Below, in pieces: positions 7,107-10,301 of a stretch of 10,301 nt of DNA. The stretch's first letter is position 1. Each line of letters begins with the position of its first letter. The position numbers were made by a program, and so were the translations under genes. Source of the stretch: Bacteroidetes bacterium UBA1312. Lineage in GTDB: Bacteria; Bacteroidota; Bacteroidia; Chitinophagales; Chitinophagaceae. The DNA is taken from contig DBTQ01000031.1 of NCBI GenBank assembly GCA_002307135.1, forward strand, positions 1-10,301, read 5' to 3'. The notes beneath the pieces are model-generated. The model ran no database searches. It saw nothing but the letters and a program-made list of their open reading frames with translations, and had not been told where the DNA came from.

Positions 7107-7610
7107 CTACTTTTTACGACTATTCAAATTATTCTTTTCAGCTTGGCTTTCTTCGTACAATTTTTTATAGTGTTCTACCTCTTTCTTATAGTGTTCTACC
7201 TCTTTTTTTAACGCTTCAATTTCATCAAGCAATTGTACTTTACGACGCCTGTAATGAATTTCAACAGGAATATGTTTTAATGTTTCCGTCAACTTGATTG
7301 GCACTGGTTCAAATAAGAACATTTGTTCAGTCTTCCCTTCTAAATATTGCGGGTTGATTCCAAAAGTTTCAAAAAGCCTTTTACCCACAGCTTTACGACG
7401 CTGCTCATCCTTCGGATAATTACGTCTTCTTACTTCAAGTGAGGAAAATTGTTGTAATGACATTGGTTTTTCATCACCGATAAGCTCTGTAAATTCATTT
7501 TTCTTGTTAATTGCAGCTTTTGCAACAAGCTGAATAAAACAAGCCAATAGCCGCTCTGTATAGACATCTTGCCGAATTGATGGTGTTTCGCCAGGTACTA
7601 ATTTAGCCAT
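7107..7610 (-). CDS. Phage-repressor-like DNA-binding protein with C-terminal coiled coil
   Basis: This 167-residue protein is likely a regulator of the second element. Residues about 35-98 (EFTELIGDEKPMSLQQFSSL ... FGINPQYLEGKTEQMF) end like XRE/CI-type repressors, whose HTH domain closes with a pattern such as FGVxxxWLxxGxGxMF. I therefore read a divergent HTH. Residues about 121-158 form a charged coiled coil with heptads (EIEALKKEVEHYKK). Two consecutive heptads, about residues 135-149, come from a 21-bp tandem duplication. The S24/LexA-type peptidase domain of self-cleaving repressors is absent, so relief of repression would need another route. It is divergent from the operon starting at 7748, and TTGGTTAA-type repeats begin at the base next to its ATG. 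Autoregulation is likely but not shown. The HTH assignment is by resemblance only. Confidence 0.6.
   Translation of the reverse strand: MAKLVPGETPSIRQDVYTERLLACFIQLVAKAAINKKNEFTELIGDEKPMSLQQFSSLEVRRRNYPKDEQRRKAVGKRLFETFGINPQYLEGKTEQMFLFEPVPIKLTETLKHIPVEIHYRRRKVQLLDEIEALKKEVEHYKKEVEHYKKLYEESQAEKNNLNSRKK
7165..7206 (-). repeat. 21-bp tandem duplication inside the coiled-coil region
   Basis: Units 7165-7185 and 7186-7206 are identical at 20 of 21 bases, the last base differing. The unit is exactly seven codons, and both copies encode EVEHYKK in register. The coiled coil is therefore longer by one complete heptad without a change of phase. Confidence 0.95.
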
Positions 7611-7635
7611 TTGGTTAAGTTTTTGGTTTAATTAT
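7611..7635 (+). repeat. 25-bp direct repeat, copy 1
   Basis: It is identical to 8024-8048 at 24 of 25 bases, with G instead of C at the ninth base. Copy 1 abuts the start codon of the divergent minus-strand gene. Confidence 0.9.
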
Positions 7636-7646
7636 TTGGTTAATTA
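7611..7646. promoter_or_regulatory. Iteron-like repeats, probable operator
   Basis: Three near-copies of TTGGTT(T)AA start at 7611, 7623 and 7636, a spacing of 12-13 bp, just over one helical turn. They begin at the base next to the repressor-like ATG, and the third overlaps the -33 box of the rightward promoter. Positions 7611-7635 recur almost exactly at 8024-8048. This is where a repressor could block both directions. Replication iterons are the alternative. Confidence 0.5.
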
Positions 7647-7666
7647 GTTCGAGTCTTATAAGTTTG
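7635..7666 (+). promoter_or_regulatory. Bacteroidota-type promoter of the early operon
   Basis: TTTG (7635-7638) and TAAGTTTG (7659-7666) are separated by 20 bp, fitting TTTG-N~20-TAnnTTTG. Transcription would start near 7673 and give a leader of about 75 nt before the ATG at 7748. The leader contains TTGCAAA twice (7696-7702 and 7716-7722, 20-bp pitch), possibly a second regulator site. Confidence 0.6.
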
Positions 7667-7747
7667 CATTTCAATTTCATACACTAATAAACGTTTTGCA
7701 AATTAATTGGAAAAGTTGCAAAATGAAAGGTACTTAAAAAAATTACA

Positions 7748-7999
7748 ATGAGCGAAATATTAACCGAAAGCTTAAGCAAAATAAAAGTAAAGTTGCCCAA
7801 GGGTTACCAGCAGAAAATAGTTGATAACGTGCCTGATATAACAATATCACAGGTACAAATGGCATTTTTCGGCAGAATGAAAAATGAGGAAGTATTAGCC
7901 AAAATACTAAAGGAAGCAAACAGACTTGCTAAAAATAAACAGTCGATTGAACAAAAGCTTGCGCAAGAAACTATTGACATACTTAATACAAGATTTTAA
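7748..7999 (+). CDS. Small HTH-like protein, first gene of the early operon
   Basis: The product has 83 residues. The stretch LPKGYQQKIVDNVPDITISQ followed by VQMAFFGRMKNEEVLAKILKEANRL (about residues 18-60) resembles the compact HTH proteins common in Bacteroidota elements, with the form LPKGY..KIAE.LGVS...V..VL.G...N..VL.AL..LA. The remainder is a short charged helix. As the first gene transcribed away from the repressor-like gene, it sits where a Cro-type antagonist is expected. That role comes from position and not from sequence. The next gene follows after 47 bp. The function is otherwise unknown. Confidence 0.65.
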   Translation: MSEILTESLSKIKVKLPKGYQQKIVDNVPDITISQVQMAFFGRMKNEEVLAKILKEANRLAKNKQSIEQKLAQETIDILNTRF

Positions 8000-8023
8000 A
8001 TACAACTATTTTTTTGCCCACAC

Positions 8024-8048
8024 TTGGTTAACTTTTTGGTTTAATTAT
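8024..8048 (+). repeat. 25-bp direct repeat, copy 2
   Basis: It matches 7611-7635 at 24 of 25 bases. It overlaps the first two bases of the ATG at 8047, so a protein bound here would lie on the start of the 58-codon gene. It could act as a secondary operator or roadblock. Confidence 0.9.
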
Positions 8049-8223
8049 GAACAATATACCAACCCTATTACGACAGATTGCCGATACACTCGAACTAGGC
8101 AAACAACCACAGAAAAAAAATAAAAAGAAAAGAAAGATTGAAGCAGATGATGTTGAAAATGTTATCAACAATTTCTTTTATAGTAATCCAATTTCTAACC
8201 TCAAACAAAAATCAAAACAATGA
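8047..8223 (+). CDS. 58-residue Lys-rich hypothetical protein
   Basis: The product begins MNNIPTLLRQIADTLELGKQ, has a strongly basic middle (KKNKKKRK) and ends in a mixed helix (ADDVENVINNFF). The basic stretch suggests nucleic-acid contact, but no family is recognised. It is judged real because its stop overlaps the next start as ATGA (8220-8223), it continues the operon, and an element repeat ends on its start codon. Confidence 0.6.
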   Translation: MNNIPTLLRQIADTLELGKQPQKKNKKKRKIEADDVENVINNFFYSNPISNLKQKSKQ

Positions 8224-8519
8224 CCCCAGAGCAATTACAGCAAGGCAATGAACTGAGCAATGACATTGCATTAATCAATGTCAATTTACTACAACTATCA
8301 AGTGGCACATTTGACACGGCACTCCTCAAACTGGATGCAGTCAACCGGATATACCAATCTAACTATGACCGAATCAAAGATGTACCAACCATTAATAGTA
8401 TGAACATCGTCATTGATGATTTTACCGATTCTATTGTACAAACACTTACCAGCCGAAAAGCCGAATTACAGCTGGCTTATGATAACCTCTCCGGCAATCA
8501 ATCGAATACACATCCATGA
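8220..8519 (+). CDS. 99-residue helical hypothetical protein
   Basis: The product appears almost wholly alpha-helical (TPEQLQQGNELSNDIALINV, then a DAVNRIYQSNYDRIKD helix, then SIVQTLTSRKAELQLAYDNL). There is no signal peptide, membrane segment or recognised motif. It is coupled by ATGA overlaps on both sides (8220-8223 and 8516-8519), so it is translated together with the DnaA-like protein and may be its partner. That inference rests on position only. Confidence 0.7.
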   Translation: MTPEQLQQGNELSNDIALINVNLLQLSSGTFDTALLKLDAVNRIYQSNYDRIKDVPTINSMNIVIDDFTDSIVQTLTSRKAELQLAYDNLSGNQSNTHP

Positions 8520-9004
8520 GTCGGATAGCACCTATCACTTGCTCTTTACTCGATACTACAAAACCTGATTGTTTTAATAATCGCTCCAATGATTGTATCG
8601 CAAAACTTATCATTAAACTGGTGTACCAATATTTTGAGCTACCCAAAGAAAATCTATTGGTAAGAAGAAAGTTTACTCGAATCGTTTACCCACGCCAAAT
8701 GGCGATGTTCTTGATCAATAGTTATACAGGCATGAAATATGGCGACGTCTCATTTTGTTGTGGAGGCTGGGACAGGGCTACAGTGATCGCAAGCATTCAA
8801 ACGATAAAAGACAGAGCAAGTATAGAAGAATCAGTAAGACAGGATTTAGACAATATTATTTTAATCATAACCAAAACGAAACCTGATGAGCAAAACCTCA
8901 GCAACAAAAAAAAGAGAGCTGTATCTCGAATTTCTACTCCATCAAAAACGTATTACACAGCACAACAAGCCCAGCTTTTCGCTTTTGAATCTCTTCAAAT
9001 TTAA
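8516..9004 (+). CDS. Stand-alone DnaA domain IV-like DNA-binding protein
   Basis: The 162-residue protein matches the C-terminal DNA-binding domain of DnaA over residues about 28-118. The approach helix reads LVYQYFELPKENLLVRRK, then PRQMAMFLINSYTGMKYGDV, then GGWDRATVIASIQTIKD, where DnaA has RQIAMYLxRxxTxxSxxxIGxxFGGRDHSTVxxAxxxI. The AAA+ ATPase domain and domains I-II are absent. In the recognition motif the usual GGRDHxT is GGWDRAT: Arg to Trp (W85), Asp86 kept, His to Arg (R87). It probably binds a site other than the standard DnaA box. Residues 119-162 are a basic tail (NKKKRA). It overlaps the upstream gene by ATGA and lies upstream of a primase gene, so a role in replication initiation of the element, or as a regulator, is likely. 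Confidence 0.8.
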   Translation: MSRIAPITCSLLDTTKPDCFNNRSNDCIAKLIIKLVYQYFELPKENLLVRRKFTRIVYPRQMAMFLINSYTGMKYGDVSFCCGGWDRATVIASIQTIKDRASIEESVRQDLDNIILIITKTKPDEQNLSNKKKRAVSRISTPSKTYYTAQQAQLFAFESLQI

Positions 9005-9297
9005 AAAACGCCCATCAATTGAACAATACAATTAATCAGCTCTTAGTAGCACTCGTCCTATGCTTATACTTTTTAACCTGTAGTAGCAAATGGTTTCACA
9101 TTACCAGGAATTATAAAACACTCATCTACACAAGGCCATTGCTTTATGCGATCAGAAAGCGAAAATGTTTCTTTTGCTATTTTAAGTTACGATTTGACCA
9201 AGACGGAAATGTAACCAGTTCATTCCGTTGCTCCCTGCTTAATTAGTCCACCCACAACACGATTTATACAAGAATTATTACCCCCACAATTAAATCT
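9005..9297 (+). other. Unassigned stretch, possibly a decayed small lipoprotein gene
   Basis: A frame from TTG 9019 to 9246 begins NNTINQLLVALVLCLYFLTC, like a lipoprotein signal peptide with a weak lipobox, but after Cys its sequence looks unlike protein. A second frame, open from about 9075 to about 9207 with no start codon, reads ANGFTLPGIIKHSSTQGHCF and then SENVSFAILSYDLTKTEM, which looks more natural. One indel near 9075-9095 would join signal peptide and body into a roughly 60-residue secreted protein. This is either a broken gene or chance. I see no terminator. Confidence 0.3.
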
Positions 9298-9681
9298 ATG
9301 CAACCCAAAATCTATATCTCCGGTAGCTCCTTAGGACTACCCGAGCAGGAAGTTATTAAAAAATTTGAAGCAGTAAAAGCAAAGCTTAAACAGCTTGGAT
9401 ACCTTACTTACTGCCCAATTGAATTGGTCTATCTATACAACCAACAACGAATTAAAGCGGGCTTGGCAGAATGGACAGACCAAACCCATCGAAAAGAAAT
9501 CATCGGGCTTTGCATTGACTATATGTGCCAGTGTGATGAAGTGTTCTTTCTCGACGATTGGGATGAGTGCGAACGCTCTAAGCTTGAAAAACTCGTGGCC
9601 GAAAAATTAAACATGCCAGTCATTTTTCCACTACAGCTAAAACCCCTCACAAAACAATTCACCAGCACAACCAATAATTAA
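9298..9681 (+). CDS. DUF4406-like protein
   Basis: This 127-residue protein has the outline of DUF4406, which is related to nucleoside 2-deoxyribosyltransferases. The N-terminus KIYISGSSLGLPEQEVIKKF forms the first strand and loop, AKLKQLGYLTYCPIELVYLY follows, and CDEVFFLDDWDECERSKLEK (about residues 79-98) matches the family pattern 'CDxVxLLxxWxxSxGAxxE', with VIFPL after it. The usual small-residue pair is replaced by R-S-K-L before Glu. Such genes are frequent in phages and mobile elements, where a nucleotide-related role is proposed but activity is seldom shown. The primase gene starts 4 bp after its stop, indicating co-transcription and probable translational coupling. Confidence 0.75.
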   Translation: MQPKIYISGSSLGLPEQEVIKKFEAVKAKLKQLGYLTYCPIELVYLYNQQRIKAGLAEWTDQTHRKEIIGLCIDYMCQCDEVFFLDDWDECERSKLEKLVAEKLNMPVIFPLQLKPLTKQFTSTTNN

Positions 9682-9685
9682 TCTT

Positions 9686-10301
9686 ATGTACACTAATGAA
9701 TGCATTGAACAAGTAAAAGACGTAAGCATTGAAACAGTGGTAAGCCATTTTGTGCCCATCGACAGCCACCACAAAGCTTGCTGCCCGATTCATAACGAAA
9801 GTACCCCGTCGTTTTCTTTAAATATTGCCAAGAATATATTCAAGTGTTTTGGTTGTGGAGCTGGTGGCGATGGTATCAGTTTCGTACAACAGTACCGAAG
9901 AGTAACATTTCTTGAAGCAGTAGAAATCATTGCCGGAATTGCTCATATAGATTTGATCACAGAGCAAAAATATACACCCGAGCAACAAATTCAATACTTG
10001 AAGCTTCGTGAAGAAAAGAAGACCAAACTACAGCTGCTCATAGAGGCACAGGAGCTATACAAAGCGGAGCTATGGAAGAACGACGAAGTACTCCAATATC
10101 TGCATGATGTCCGTCGTTGGGATGATGATACCATTAAACATTGGGGTATGGGCTTCGCACCCAATAACAATCGTACCCTTTGCGACCAATACTCCAACAA
10201 AGGATTATTACCATTAGCTATTGGAGCTGGTTTGGTTCGTGAAAAAGAAGAACGTTGCTACGATGTGTACCAAAACCGAATATTGTTTCCCATCCACAAT
10301 G
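9686..10301 (+). CDS. DnaG-type DNA primase, N-terminal part (runs off the right edge)
   Basis: The first 205 residues are visible. Residues about 30-68 form the CHC2 zinc-binding domain, with ligands C33, H36, C54 and C57 (CCPIHNESTPSFSLN, then FKCFGCGAGGDGISFVQQY). A helical linker rich in Lys and Glu follows (about 95-125). YLHDVRRWDDDTIKHWGMGF matches the conserved 'YLxxRGlxxxxixxFxlG' stretch at the start of the primase core, and YQNRILFPIHN at the edge matches 'FxxRixFPI', just before the Toprim domain. It makes RNA primers for element replication. It follows the DUF4406 gene after 4 bp. A fused helicase domain downstream, common in phage primases, cannot be excluded. Confidence 0.92.
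   Translation, partial: MYTNECIEQVKDVSIETVVSHFVPIDSHHKACCPIHNESTPSFSLNIAKNIFKCFGCGAGGDGISFVQQYRRVTFLEAVEIIAGIAHIDLITEQKYTPEQQIQYLKLREEKKTKLQLLIEAQELYKAELWKNDEVLQYLHDVRRWDDDTIKHWGMGFAPNNNRTLCDQYSNKGLLPLAIGAGLVREKEERCYDVYQNRILFPIHN

Noticed and set aside
6981..7297. Plus-strand open frames at 6981-7211 and 7103-7297
   Set aside because: The first starts inside the tRNA fragment and runs into AT-rich DNA; both are mostly antisense to the repressor-like gene.
7926..8123. 65-codon plus-strand open frame
   Set aside because: It overlaps two better-supported operon genes in another frame, and its sequence is not protein-like.
8446..8646. 66-codon minus-strand open frame
   Set aside because: Antisense to the 99-residue and DnaA-like genes.
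9395..9610. 71-codon plus-strand open frame
   Set aside because: Out-of-frame shadow within the DUF4406-like gene.
9991..10200. 69-codon minus-strand open frame
   Set aside because: Antisense to the primase gene; Ser/Cys-rich composition typical of a shadow.
1..10301. CRISPR array, insertion sequence or rRNA
   Set aside because: No regularly spaced repeats of suitable length, no transposase with terminal inverted repeats and no rRNA-like sequence were seen.

Overview
The window is AT-rich Bacteroidota-type DNA, plausibly from the Chitinophagaceae or a relative. Three things point there: the Arm/SAM-like tyrosine recombinase, DUF-rich small genes, and promoters matching the Bacteroidota consensus (TTTG, about 20 bp, TAnnTTTG) instead of the sigma-70 type. 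It looks like a junction where two mobile elements meet across a short piece of host chromosome.

Layout. (1) 1-4572 is the right end of a first integrated element. It carries most of a large single-chain type IIG (Eco57I-like) restriction-modification enzyme on the minus strand (1-2923, running off the left edge) and a tyrosine recombinase, also minus (3128-4351). It ends in a 3' fragment of a tRNA-Lys(CUU) gene (4526-4572), the usual scar of integration into a tRNA gene. The intact tRNA should lie beyond the left edge. (2) 4573-6981 looks like host chromosome. It has the tRNA's old terminator, a possible decayed small membrane-protein gene, a 591-residue GT-C-like membrane glycosyltransferase on the minus strand (5009-6784), a roughly 45-bp direct repeat on each side of that gene, and a minus-strand terminator (6947-6973). 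(3) 6982-7006 is the 3' tip of a second tRNA gene on the minus strand. It marks the left end of a second element that fills the rest of the window and continues to the right.

The second element begins with what looks like a phage-style decision region. A repressor-like gene with a C-terminal coiled coil (7107-7610, minus) is divergent from an early operon on the plus strand. The 137-bp gap holds a good Bacteroidota promoter overlapped by TTGGTTAA-type repeats. The early operon encodes a small HTH-like protein (7748-7999), a 58-residue Lys-rich protein (8047-8223), a 99-residue helical protein (8220-8519), a stand-alone DnaA domain IV-like DNA-binding protein (8516-9004), an unclear stretch (9005-9297), a DUF4406 protein (9298-9681) and the start of a CHC2 zinc-finger DnaG-type primase (9686 to the right edge). 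Several of these genes overlap by ATGA or lie within a few bases, so this reads as a replication module of a prophage or integrative plasmid/ICE.

All family calls were made by reading motifs in the translation. No database search was possible.
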